From Rhizopus sp. PT2906 (lineage: Eukaryota > Mucoromycota > Mucoromycetes > Mucorales > Rhizopodaceae): 37,052 nt of DNA. Numbering within the stretch: the first letter of the stretch is position 1; every line of letters begins with the position of its first letter. The DNA is taken from contig JAMYHX010000436.1 in assembly GCA_025529335.1 (NCBI GenBank), positions 1-37,052 of the forward strand, given 5' to 3'. This document shows, one piece after another, positions 1 through 9,826 of the stretch. The translations under genes and the position numbers were made by a program. The notes beneath the pieces are model-generated. The model had not been told where the DNA came from. It saw nothing but the letters and a program-made list of their open reading frames with translations, and made no database searches.

Positions 1-73
1 TTTTACGCAAATAATTTTTTTATTTTATGACAACATTTTATAAAATTAATGTCAATAATTAATAAAAATACAG
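1..73. repeat. Terminal repeat of an interspersed element (inverted copy at 19466-19540)
   Basis: The reverse complement of this stretch matches 19466-19540 almost base for base over about 70 bp, and the match stops abruptly after the CTGTATTTTTATT end at about position 73. Sequence beyond that end is unrelated in the two copies, which is what the end of a mobile or dispersed element looks like. The rest of this copy would lie to the left of the window. Ends next to TA would suit a Tc1/mariner-like or similar TIR transposon, but no transposase is visible here, so the class is open. Confidence 0.6.
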
Positions 74-644
74 TAGGTGGCATGTATCATATTCACAACT
101 ACTCGCCAGTAATTAATGGCCACCATGTAGGGCAATGTAAGATGCCTCATTGTCTGTACTAATAGACCCAATTGCAAGTGATGATGACTTGTATATTCAT
201 CTCGTGTTTGCCCCCTATGTCAATTGCTAATATGAATCTGATAAATTATAACTAGTCTGTTTTATGAATAAATCATTTTGGTTATGTATTTATAGCAGTT
301 TGCTTTATTATTTTCAGATAAGATTTATTATAAAAAAAAGGGACAGTCATGTAGCACACAACGATGGAAGGAATACAATGACGAGTATTCATACGTTGAA
401 TAAATGTCGTAAAAAGATAATTGACAGACGAACTAATGATCACAAGAATTGCATATGTGCAATATGAAGACGAACAAAGTGTAATTTCAACATCCGATAA
501 GAGTGACTTTCCTTAACCCTAGCTCATTCGTGGCTTAGAATCTATTAGCCTAGGGTGTGAGTGCGTTTGCTGTGAGTGTGTGTGTATGTGTGTCAATACG
601 CTTTAGTTCTTTTTTTTTTTTTCTTCTTTTCTATTCTTACAAAC
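74..644. other. Intergenic, upstream region of TIM13
   Basis: No convincing gene. A 67-codon open frame at 264-467 has no recognisable similarity and a composition typical of AT-rich spacer. A TG-rich stretch lies at about 570-595, and a pyrimidine tract (about 607-635, mostly T) sits directly before the TIM13 start codon, as seen before several other genes in this window. Confidence 0.6.
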
Positions 645-1065
645 ATGAGCGATTACTCTTCAAGTTACAACAGTTTTGGTGGTGGTGACATTGTAATATA
701 AGCAAAGGGATATACTTCAAATATAACTAAAATAGTTTGGGTCATTAGAGCAACAAAAAGCAAGAAGTAATGGATCAAGTTCGTTCTGAACTTGCTTTAG
801 CTAATGCTCAAGAACTCATCAACGTAATATATATATATATATATATATATTTCCCTCTCGTAATAATTATTATTAATTCTATTGTAAATAGAAAATCAAT
901 GAAAAGTGCTACTTGAAGTGTGTCCCCAAGCCTGGACCTCGTCTTGAATCTGGTGAACAAGCTTGTCTTTCAAAGTGTATGGATCGTTATATGGAAGCAT
1001 GGAACGTCGTCTCTCGCGCTTACATCAATAGACTTCAACGCGAACAACAAGGCGGAAGCTTGTAA
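645..1065 (+). CDS. TIM13: Mitochondrial inner membrane translocase subunit Tim13
   Basis: Small Tim chaperone of the mitochondrial intermembrane space. With Tim8 it escorts hydrophobic precursors to the TIM22 machinery. Model: exons 645-692, 749-823 and 892-1065, giving 98 residues, the usual family length. Introns are 693-748 (56 nt) and 824-891 (68 nt, containing an (AT)n run); both start GTAATA and end in AG, and both are phase 0. The protein carries the family's twin CX3C motif, seen as CYLKC and CLSKC separated by a PKPGPRLESGEQA-type linker, followed by a MDRYMEAWNVVSRAY helix. These four cysteines form two disulphides in the known family. The start at 645 is chosen because it opens a Ser/Gly-rich leader (MSDYSSSYNSFGGGDI) that splices in frame. 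Its 3' end faces that of RNPC3, 589 bp away. Nothing looks damaged. Confidence 0.93.
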
Positions 1066-1654
1066 TTTGATGTTTTTATGTACATAAAAAAAATTTTTTT
1101 TTCTCCCTCTTTAAACATTAGAAAAACATTTTATAAACACTTTGTTTTTTTTAAAAAAATGACAAAAAATAAGGAACTTTATTTATTCAACGAATTATTA
1201 TGAAAACATCAAATAATCTATCGAGAAAAGAGAGAATGAGTCAAAAAGTTCATATATATAAGCTTATTTATATGCTAAAGAGTTTCTTCAGAGATTGTTC
1301 ACCATGGTTACCCCACATCTCGAAATAGATCCAAAAGGTCAAATAGGAAAATGTTTACAAGATTCGGGACCAAAAAAGTTTTGCATCATGCTTCTTCTTT
1401 AGCATAAAAAATAAAATAAAAAAACCTTACCTAAAGTTTGTTGAATGTATTCAAGAATAAAAAAAAAAAATTTGTAAAAAAGCTTCTTTTCTCGCCTTTT
1501 TAATTAATGACAGTTGTGACTCTGCATTAACTGAGTCACTTTAAAAAAATTTATAATTCATACCCAGCTATGAACACTACCTAAAGCATCCTTAAAGAGA
1601 AGATGAGCTTGAAAGAAATAGCCTCAGTATCACTTTGAACAGAGGAATATCTTT
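1066..1654. other. Convergent intergenic region between TIM13 and RNPC3
   Basis: It holds the 3' flanks of both convergent genes. No ORF of note. It is rich in A and T homopolymers, including a T8A7 palindrome at 1145-1159 and several AATAAA-like words on either strand that could serve polyadenylation. Confidence 0.6.
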
Positions 1655-2833
1655 TCAATGTTGAACTTTATCTCGATTTTTACTAAAAACAACAGCCATT
1701 GGACGATCATGTAGGACATATCCATTTGTAGACTGTAATGCTAGCTTAGCAACGTTTTCATCCGGTAGAGTAACGAAGGCCTGATCCCTAAGTCTACCCT
1801 TGGTCATCAAATTGACCTTGATATCATTCGAAAAGACCGAGTATATATTAATAAGATCCTGTTCGGTTGTCTTCTTGTGCAGGTTTTTGATATACAGCCT
1901 ATTCGATACTTCACCCGGCTCATAGTTCTTGAAGGCGGCCAAGTGAGTCAGTTGCTCTAGTGGAAGACATTGACGCTGGATTTGCTGTATCTGTTGATTC
2001 TCTTTTGCCCTTTTTAGCGCCAATCGTTGCTTTTCAGCCGCGATACGCGCCTGTCTCGCCTCCTTTACGCGTTCCTCTTGTTCCTTGGACGTATCCTGTG
2101 GTGTTTCCTCTTCAAGCTCAGATTCGTCACTCGACAGTAACGCGTCCTCTTTCCGTTTCCTTAACGTCGGTACAGCGTGCTTGACAAGTGGGCCAAATGG
2201 AGGTGGCAGGTTCATCTTGTTCATCAAGTGAAGAACTTGTGTGTACAGTCGAGGAACTGAGCCGATAGCATGTGTGATGTTGGTTAGTATTTCGGGAGTT
2301 GGGTCAGGGTATAAATATCTCAAATGTGGGTTTGATGGGTAGTCGATGCCTTGTAAAGGTGCAATCGGTTCAGGTGATTCAGATGGTGTTGATGATCTAG
2401 TGTGTGTAATTGTTATTACTCAATCTATTTATTGATATTTATCTTACGGAAGTTCCTTTTGTCCGCTTGGATCAGGTTTGGCATATTCTACTTGAATCGG
2501 TTTAAAATATAGACCGAAATGAATCTTTTTCAGTTCCTTGTAAGCTTCTTCAGCCGCATGACGATTGGCAAAGTCAATGAATACAAAACCAGGCTATTGA
2601 AGTATTACAATGAATTCAATCATTTTTTTTTTTTCTCTTTGTTTTACCATGGATGCAGTTTGCATAAATCGTGTGGCTATTGGCTTGTAAGGTTTAAAGT
2701 AGTTCTTTTGTAATTCAGGTGATTGAGTGATGAAATCGGGTACATGTTTAACAAGCAAGGTAATTATTTCCTAAATGTTAATAATAAGTCTTTATATTTT
2801 TAAGTAAAGGGGGGGGGGAAACTCTACACTCAT
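1655..2833 (-). CDS. RNPC3: U11/U12 di-snRNP 65K protein (RNPC3/RBM40-like), minor spliceosome
   Basis: In known systems this protein bridges the U11/U12 di-snRNP: the C-terminal RRM binds the 3' stem-loop of U12 snRNA and the N-terminal part contacts U11-59K. Model on the minus strand: exons 2833-2828, 2770-2648, 2593-2448 and 2396-1655, giving 338 residues; introns are 57, 54 and 51 nt. RRM1 is at about residues 4-85, with RNP2 TLLVKHV and RNP1 PGFVFIDF. A linker carries the family hallmark QVLHLMNKMNLPPPF at about 145-159, then a charged coiled segment. RRM2 is at about 257-330, with RNP2 RLYIKNL and RNP1 GRLRDQAFVTL. It is shorter than the animal protein (about 500 aa) because linkers are shorter. 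The first exon is only two codons (Met-Ser) and is the least certain part: it is picked because donor GTAGAG joins in frame to acceptor ATTTAG. NAT9 starts 52 bp away on the other strand. Confidence 0.88.
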
Positions 2834-2885
2834 TTAAATAAAAAAGAGAGAGAAAAAGTCACTCTTTTCTCTCTCTTTTTTATAC
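2834..2885. promoter_or_regulatory. 52-bp bidirectional promoter/5' leader with GA/CT inverted repeat
   Basis: The spacer separates the start codons of RNPC3 (-) and NAT9 (+). It consists of an A-rich GAGAGA arm followed, after a TCA-like centre near 2859, by a CTCTTTTCTCTCTC arm that is nearly its reverse complement. Both genes therefore see a polypyrimidine tract on their sense strand just before ATG. Promoter activity is inferred from position; no TATA box is evident. Confidence 0.55.
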
Positions 2886-3732
2886 ATGAAGATTAACGAA
2901 AACTTGATTCTTGTAAAGTGTCTTGTTTCTTTTCTTTAATACAAGACTAAAATAAATATAGATTGGTCAATTAGTCGCACTTGTACCTTATAAACCAGAA
3001 CATGTTCCCAAATATCACGAATGGATGAAGAGTCCGTTTCTTCAAGAGATGACAGCGTCAGAACCACTTTCATTAGAAGAAGAATATGAAATGCAACAGT
3101 CGTGGCATCAGGATGATAAAAGTAAAAAGAAAGAGAGAGATATTCTTTACACGATAATAATCATGAATAGAGTTGACATTTATCATAACCGCGCTTCCTA
3201 CTGACAGTCCAGTTCACTTGAAAGATATTCCCAAAGAAGAAGTAAAAGACAAGACAGGTAATCATAATCATAATAAAACCGTGTGTTGACTTTATTAGTC
3301 ATGATTGGTGATGTCAATATATTCTTTAACGACCCTGATGACGATCCAACCTTTGGAGAGATTGAAGTCATGATTGCTGAAGCTGACTATCGAAAGACAG
3401 GACGAGGAAGAGAAGCATTAAGGATTATGATGGGATATGGTAGATATTTATATAGTTGACTACTTTATATTAAACATACAATAGCCATGGAAGAACTAGG
3501 AGTAAAGACATTTCATGCCAAGATTTCACTAAAGAACGAACCAAGCATTCAACTGTTTGAATCTAAATTTGGATATTACCCTGTCTCGGTATCCGAGATC
3601 TTTCAGGAAACAACACTGGAATGGTCTTTATTAGATAATACAACATCCAAGGATCACGAGCGGATTATTAAAGTACAACAGGAAATATTGAATTTCTTTC
3701 ACAACCATGTGGATTCTATTACTTGGCAATAA
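2886..3732 (+). CDS. NAT9: N-acetyltransferase 9-like protein (GNAT family)
   Basis: GNAT-fold acetyltransferase of the NAT9 family, thought to acetylate protein N-termini or microtubule-linked substrates using acetyl-CoA. Model: exons 2886-2912, 2962-3121, 3171-3257, 3299-3439 and 3485-3732, giving 220 residues; introns of 49, 49, 41 and 45 nt, all GT-AG. Family landmarks in order: N-terminal MKINENLIL, LVALVPYKPEHVPKYHEWM, TASEPLSLEEEYEMQQSW, MIGDVNIFF, GEIEVMIAE (beta-4), then the acetyl-CoA loop region YRKTGRGREALRIMM, which aligns with the R-x-x-G-x-G/A pattern, and HAKISLKNEPSIQLFESKFGY. The length matches the family (about 200-220 aa). It is divergent from RNPC3 and its stop lies 8 bp from the stop of the convergent F-box gene. 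Confidence 0.92.
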
Positions 3733-3740
3733 AAATAACT

Positions 3741-4554
3741 TTACCAAAGCCCGTGGACAAGACAGTCTTGTTGTTGCTCGCTTGGGCTAAAGAAGGGTGT
3801 TTCCATCTGTCTGATCCACCATTCGGGAGTGACGTACATTGTATGAAACGATAGGATAGCAGGTCGATCCAAGATCATCCTGTGGCTCTTGACATGCTTC
3901 TCAATAACTGCCAACATCTCTGTCTTGGGTTCAGCCAACAATTCATAGTTCACTTTGAATCCAGCACTCATCCGGGCGGCTCCTTTCATCTGTTTGACAC
4001 CCTTTAGTTTTTCCCACAATATACGATCATTGAGCAGTGTGCCTCCTGCTTGATTGACATGCTGAAGACGTTGATTGGACGAGATTTGTGCAAAGTAGGC
4101 AACAATGTTGATGGTTGTCCTGATCTTTTCGTACATCACCAGTGATCGGTCACTCACTGGAGCATCTTTCACTGCGCCAAATCCGATATCGTCCAGTGGA
4201 CACATGAGAAATTCGAGTGTGAGCGTCACTGGGTTCACTCGACTGAATTCACCAAGTAGTAGCAGCTCGGTCGAGTATGGGAAGGAGGGTATATTGCCAT
4301 TCGAAGATGCGTGAAAGGTAGCCAAGACGTCAATCTATCAGTACAATTAGATGTTATATAGATCATCATAAAGACCTTACATGTATTCTCCAACCATCCT
4401 TTTCTACCAACTCTTTAATTCGTTCACTCAAAACAGACGACAGTCGATATCCATACCATATATTGAGCCTTGCTACATTAATCAAGTCTTGTATGCTCAA
4501 ATGGCTGGCAATAATATATAAAATCTCTATAGGTAATTTGGATAATCTATACAT
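3741..4554 (-). CDS. F-box domain protein
   Basis: Probable substrate-recognition subunit of an SCF ubiquitin ligase. Model: exons 4554-4381 and 4334-3741 with a 46-nt GT-AG intron (GTAAGG donor), giving 255 residues. Residues about 6-45 form an F-box: SKLPIEILYIIASHLSI then QDLINVARLN, which is the usual LP-x-E-hhh-h-I-x-x-x-L pattern that docks on Skp1. The C-terminal 200 residues contain no leucine-rich or WD repeats that I can see; they contain a region TLTLEFLMCPLDDIG and the Trp-rich segment MYVTPEWWIRQME. The substrate is unknown. ATG 4554 is chosen because the F-box follows directly; a further in-frame ATG upstream (4617) would cross a homopolymer A tract. The gene is convergent with NAT9, and 3' UTR overlap is almost unavoidable. 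Confidence 0.8.
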
Positions 4555-7500
4555 TTGAAAAAAAAAAAAAGAAAAAAAACATTCACCTGATTTATGCATC
4601 CCTTTATATGATTTCATTCAGCGACAAAAACGGCCCAACACTAAACGTCAAATATACTTGCATGTGAAAAGACAAGGTAAAAGAAAGAGAGAGAGAGAGA
4701 GATGCATACATGTGATAAACAAGTCATTAGTATGATGACGTAAGAGATACACAGAGATCTTTTGAGGGAACATGTTTGACATTATGAATTTCACAAGTAC
4801 ACATCTTGTAAAATGAGCCATCATGTTTAACATTTAAAGGTTGTTGTATGCTTATTTAAGCTTTATTATAGTAACAATTACTCAATGAGGCTGCTTTAGT
4901 ATTTGAAAAAGATGCCAAAGCACATGTCTCTCTTGAATGAACTATTGATCATAAAATAATATTGTCTCTTGACCCAAAAAGATACATTGTGTGGACTAGT
5001 TTTTTTTACAAAAAAAAGGGGAGGAGAAGTGAATATCTTTAGATACGTCATTTGCTTGCATGATTTTAGTTGCATAAACATTGAGCATAAATGTTCCTTT
5101 TTTCTTTCCATCGATTCTAGGTGTTCACTTTTTGTATGTCTTGTGTACCTTGAAATTTCCTTTTCTAGAATCCTTTTTCTTCAAACATGAATTGTCAAGG
5201 AAAAGCACGGTATTATGTTTTGAAGGAAAAACTAATGTTCTTGCAAGCGGATGCATCTTGCTATTCAATTGCTTTTACTGTGTATTCATAACACAATGAA
5301 GCAAGAGTGATTTGAACGTATCATTGATATGTTTATAGAATTACATTTTATTTGCGTGCACTATGGATCGACGACATATGGTTCAAAACAATGGAGTCAT
5401 TGTTAAACAATAACGTCATTCATGTTGCACTATTGAATTTTCAAAACTGGGTCTTGACATTCAATTCGTTTTTTCTTTTATATTTGGCACCTCTGCGTAT
5501 CAATGAAAAAGGCAGCATTAACCTTTGCTTAAACAATTTCTTTTATGATCTATTCGGGCACATATATCAATCCTGGTTAATTCAATTAATTTAGACATAG
5601 ACAGAAACTGCCTTTCGAGATTGAGAATAAAAAAGATGAAAAACCAATAAAGTACTCCTGGCCCATAGGAAGATTTTTTGGGGGGAAGACCATTGCAAGA
5701 AATAAGACGATCCATTTAGAGTAATATATAGTCAACAACTGCAAGCATCAGAGTGCTAGGCCCAGAAAAACACAGACAAGAGCATAACGAGAGTATATTT
5801 CGGCAGAAAATATTTTTTTGTTTTTGCGAGATATTGATAGTCATAGGATAGATCCAGATGACATGGATTGCTCACAACTTCTCTTTACTAATTATATACA
5901 TGAAAAGAAACTCTCTGAATGCAGCAGTCTTGTCCAAACCTAGCAGTGTATTTTATCTACGAACCTCAAAACAAGATATTATAAAAGAAGGAACAGGTTA
6001 TATAAACAAGTTTATGGAAAGTAATTTCTTTATCGTAGCAAGCTTGGGTTTTATTTTTAAAATGGAATTGAATAATAAAAAAGCGCAGCTATGTTTAAGG
6101 CTGAGCCCATATGTAGTCTCTCCCCTGTTGATCCTTTATTGCAACTTTATATGGATTACCTATGCCATAACAATAATATGTGTATGCATTGGAAAAAATG
6201 AATATAATAGATTCCTTCAAAAGCCATATCAACTTTGACACTATCAACCGGTAACCCTGCTTCTCTTTCTCAAACTTGCAATAAATTAGTACCAAAAATA
6301 GCTCGATAAGGATATATACAATATGCTACCTTTCACAATCAAGCAAATAACAAAGCATTTTCTCTTTACAAAAAGACTATATGCATAAATCTAACAATGG
6401 TAAACATAATTACAGCTTGCCTGAGTTCGATCAAAGTGGAATGATTCATAATAGAGTACTAACTTTCTGAATCCGCTTTGGGTGAATGAAGGTATATATT
6501 CAAACTATAGTGTATAATGCTTATTGTATTCTGCAAATCGCGCAAACAAACCTTTTTTTTTTCTCTTGCACGCTCTGTTTATGCATACACGCACACACTG
6601 CTTCCAAAAGATAATTCATAAATACACCATACAATATAAGATAACTCTCTCTCTCTCTCTCAAGAAAAAAAAAAAAAAAAAAAAAAAAAAGAAAGAAAGA
6701 GACAAAAGCAAATTTATTTTGCTACGGAATTGAAAAGAGTTACACTCTGATCAAATAGGACACGTATCACAATTGGTGCGTTTTATATGCTTGTTTTGTA
6801 ACACCTTATGAAACACTCTAATGTGTGTTGCTACATTGAATCAAACGATGACCCCCATTAAAATGTTTCAAAATTATTGTTTGTTTGAAACAGTAAAGGT
6901 TGTGTCAAGAGCGGTTATGCAAGGAATGTTACACAACAGCTGAGTAACATTAGACTGCAGAGAAAGAGAAATGTAATGATTGATATTGCTGGAGTCAATG
7001 GCGATATGAATAATAAGCAGTCAACCTTTTTTTTTTAAAAAAAAATGTTCACTTGTAACTTTTTAATGGTGAGACATTTTGGAATGCGAGATGAACAAGG
7101 TGCTGATTTGATAAAGGCAGATGAAATGGTATTCAGAAAGAGTGAATTGGTCGTTTAAGAATACCTCGAGAAATGAGCATTATTTATTATTGAAACTATA
7201 GTTAATTAGTACTTAATTTCACGTCATCTTTGCGCCAATTGTATCGCATAGTGGAAAAAAGCCTCATAGGTGTTCTCTTCTTGTATTCTGTGTTAATACT
7301 GAATGTAATAAAGAGAGTATAATTTAAGATCTAATTAAGCTCCAAATCAATGAGCAATTATTTAATGAATAGAAGGAGCCCTAAAGCCGGACTTAGTTAC
7401 AGGAATAGATGTATTCAACTATAAGTTGACTTGAAGTAATGCTATTTCGCTCAAAAGTGCCTAAAACGTTCGTTTAGGATAAAACTTTTCTTAAAAATAA

Positions 7501-7820
7501 TCTAAAAAAACAATTCAAATTATTTGATACTTGTTCAAAATTCTAATTTGAATTAGCTACTTCTTTTGACATAATGCTCAAAGATGATGAGCAGAAGCTG
7601 TATTGTTAATATCAATTATCCCTTTACCGAAAGCTTTTTTTTAAAAAAAGATATAAAGTATCAAGAGTGAAAAAAAAAAAAAAAATAACCAGCTGTGACA
7701 TCTGTATCAAGAGTTGATGCTATGTACTAGTAAATGTTATTGTAAGGGTAATTTCCTTAGTTTCAATAGGCATGAATTATGTTCGTACACAACACCGGCA
7801 AAATCAATAATGGCTTGTCG
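4555..7820. other. Gene-poor AT-rich region
   Basis: I see no gene I would defend. Open frames of 60-126 codons (for example 5858-6238 and 5352-5594) have random-looking composition and no family resemblance. The region holds a (GA)n run at about 4686-4702 in the F-box upstream area, a (CT)n-poly(A) block at 6643-6690, and T10A9 (7027-7045) and T8A7 (7635-7649) palindromes. It may contain transposon debris too decayed to read. Confidence 0.6.
6643..6690. repeat. (CT)n microsatellite abutting a long poly(A) run
   Basis: About nine CT units are followed, after a CAAG junction, by about 28 consecutive A and then GAAAGAAAGA. A long A tail of this kind could mark the 3' end of a retrotransposed copy, but no recognisable body precedes it. 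Confidence 0.6.
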
Positions 7821-8195
7821 TCAAGAAAGTACAATTGGTAAAAATGTAGCAAATGACTGGAGTTCTATTGAGGTTTGGGGCAAACGCAATTCCAAATGTC
7901 TTTCTCTTACATAATGTTGCTTGGGTACAGTTAGGCGTTCGAAGAAGATTGTATTTTCTATTTAGTGTAAGATTTAGTAAATACAGCCGAACTTTGATAG
8001 CAAACTTTTATTTACCATAATAACAGTAAAAATTGTATTGTTATTACTTTTCAAAGCCTTCAGTGTGTTGTTGTAGATATTCAAGCAGTCTCTTTCCAGC
8101 TTTATTTTTGCGTTTGTGTTTACGCCTCCTGCAAGCTCAAGAATTACTATGATCGATTTGTCGCTCCTTTCAAGTCCAAGCCCATCAATTTTAGA
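7821..8195 (-). pseudogene. Degenerate coding remnant, unknown family
   Basis: On the minus strand a single frame runs 125 codons from about 8195 to a stop at 7821 with only two internal stops, which lie close together near residues 70-74 of the part read from 8183. The translated text looks protein-like rather than spacer-like: KSIIVILELAGG, then KIKLERDCLNIYNNTLKAL, and after the stops ERLTVPKQHYVRERHLELRL followed by PQTSIELQSFATFLP. No start codon is evident. It resembles a decayed copy of a dispersed, lineage-specific gene or transposon ORF. I do not recognise the family, so this is an inference from coding character alone. Confidence 0.35.
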
Positions 8196-9425
8196 GTTTT
8201 GTTATTTGCACAGCAAAAAGCATATCTGTCGTATTTACTTTATAAGCACATCATCTTGTAGAAGACTACTTCAAAAAGAAAAACAAAAAAAGGACCAACA
8301 AAATGCGTTATTTTATAGACGCGTTATGCCCGATTCTTGTTGACTGTGGCAGTAATCCCATATTATTATAAAATAAATAATGACTTCTCTCTTGCCTCAA
8401 CATAATAAAGAGGCTATTACAGACTCATCGACGCATTCTTTACTTCAGTGTTGTACATATTGCACAAATGCAGTGCAGATGTGCTATGGCGCTAGCAAAA
8501 CCCCAACCTTGCTGGCCATTAGGTCCTTATGCAATATTTCTAGCCTTTGTACCAACATGAATTAAACAGGAATTCCAGAAGAAAAGCAAAGTAACTATCA
8601 TCTGAAGCGGACCAGATCTTGATACTGCAAAAAGAAAGAGTCGATATCAGGAATCGTTGTCTAATTTGCAGCAGCTCGCTCTCTCACTGTTTGGTTGATC
8701 AGATTTTCAAGCTACAAAATGAAAACAAGCAAAGTGAGCTAGTATCATATATAAAAGTTTAGTGACAGTAGAATAAAGCTTGCAAGTGGAACACGACATC
8801 ATGAGTGAACTCATAGTCGTTGCAGTGTTTTTTATATTACAAGCTTGCTTAGCTTCATCATATGAATTGTTATTTAATATTTGTTTTAGTACGCTTTTGG
8901 TCAGGCTGTCGCTTATTATCTATAGTGTTCATGTCTAAAAGATTATAAATAACTGATTGAGTAATGCTGACAGAAATACACCTATGACAAGGTTACTCAT
9001 TCTCAAGCTCTTTTTTAAAATCGAAGAAATCATGAAATTCATCAGGTAATATACCCTGCTTGATTAGCTGTTAGCTGAGGTTGTGTAAGAGTCTAGTTTA
9101 TAAAAAGAAAAGTATTACGGACTGGAAGCAAAACAGGTGAATTAACATTGCTGCTGTCATGTGAGTTCAGACAAAGTCAATGTAGCACTTGTAGCTTTTT
9201 CACTCAATTTCTTATCGAGATCGTTAGCAATGTATCAAGTCCAATAGTTTTTGTAGTTTATAGAAATGTGAATCCTGTTATTTCGATCCTGTGTATGCCA
9301 GTTAGAATTAGATTGCTTAAAGATATTTGTAGTAATCACGTAGTTTCGTGTTCTTTAGTTCTTTAAGAAAAATTTGAGGTCACAATTTTATAATGACGCA
9401 TATCCGTGCTTCTTTATTTGGAAAA
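8196..9425. other. Intergenic, nothing recognised
   Basis: AT-rich DNA with small open frames (8380-8565, 9148-9366) of no recognisable similarity. No RNA gene or repeat that I can identify. Confidence 0.5.
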
Positions 9426-9826
9426 CGCTATGCACCAGAAAATACACCAGAAATTAGACTAATACTACAGGCATTACCTCTACCTATTACCTATGATGTA
9501 TACCAACAAAGATTTTCAATGTGTGGTGTCAAGATAAGCATGACTTTATAAAGTCACCATATTGGTTTGTTTCTTTTCAGAAAGAGATAAAAAAGAAATG
9601 TTGTTATATATTCTAGTTTTACGTTGTCAGTTTGATCAACAAAGATACAAGAACACGTGTAATTATGATGATATCGTATTTTATATCAAGGAGTGAACTG
9701 GACAAGCCTTAGATTAGGAAGAGGTATTGGTAATGCGACGTTGTATAGTGACAACATAGGTTGCGCCCCAAGGAAGCGCCCGTAGCATTAGCCTATTTTC
9801 TGGTGCATTTTCTGGTGCATGTAGTG
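9426..9826. mobile_element. Non-autonomous TIR element, CACTA-like ends, copy 1
   Basis: About 401 bp bounded by imperfect inverted repeats of about 60 bp. The right end, read inward on the minus strand, starts CACTACATGCACCAGAAAAT, repeats GCACCAGAAAAT a second time, and continues into GGCTAATGCTACGGGCGCTT. The left end on the plus strand has the same series: ATGCACCAGAAAAT, ACACCAGAAAT, then GACTAATACTACAGGC. No intact transposase is present inside. Copy 2 of the same family is at 29101-29466. Termini starting CACTA with tandem subterminal motifs recall the CACTA/EnSpm superfamily; no matching 3-bp target duplication is visible, so the copy is old or the boundaries are off by a few bases. 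Confidence 0.65.

Noticed and set aside
264..467. 67-codon open frame on the plus strand
   Set aside because: AT-rich spacer composition, no family pattern, and no upstream pyrimidine tract like those before real genes here.
5858..6238. 126-codon open frame in the gene desert
   Set aside because: Hydrophobic low-information text rich in Ile/Asn/Lys as expected of AT-rich DNA; the opposite strand (6095-6295) is open as well, and neither matches a family I know.
9393..9551. Frame starting MTHIRASLFGKRY and running into the CACTA-like element
   Set aside because: It crosses the element boundary and its protein-like middle is made by the terminal repeat motif itself.
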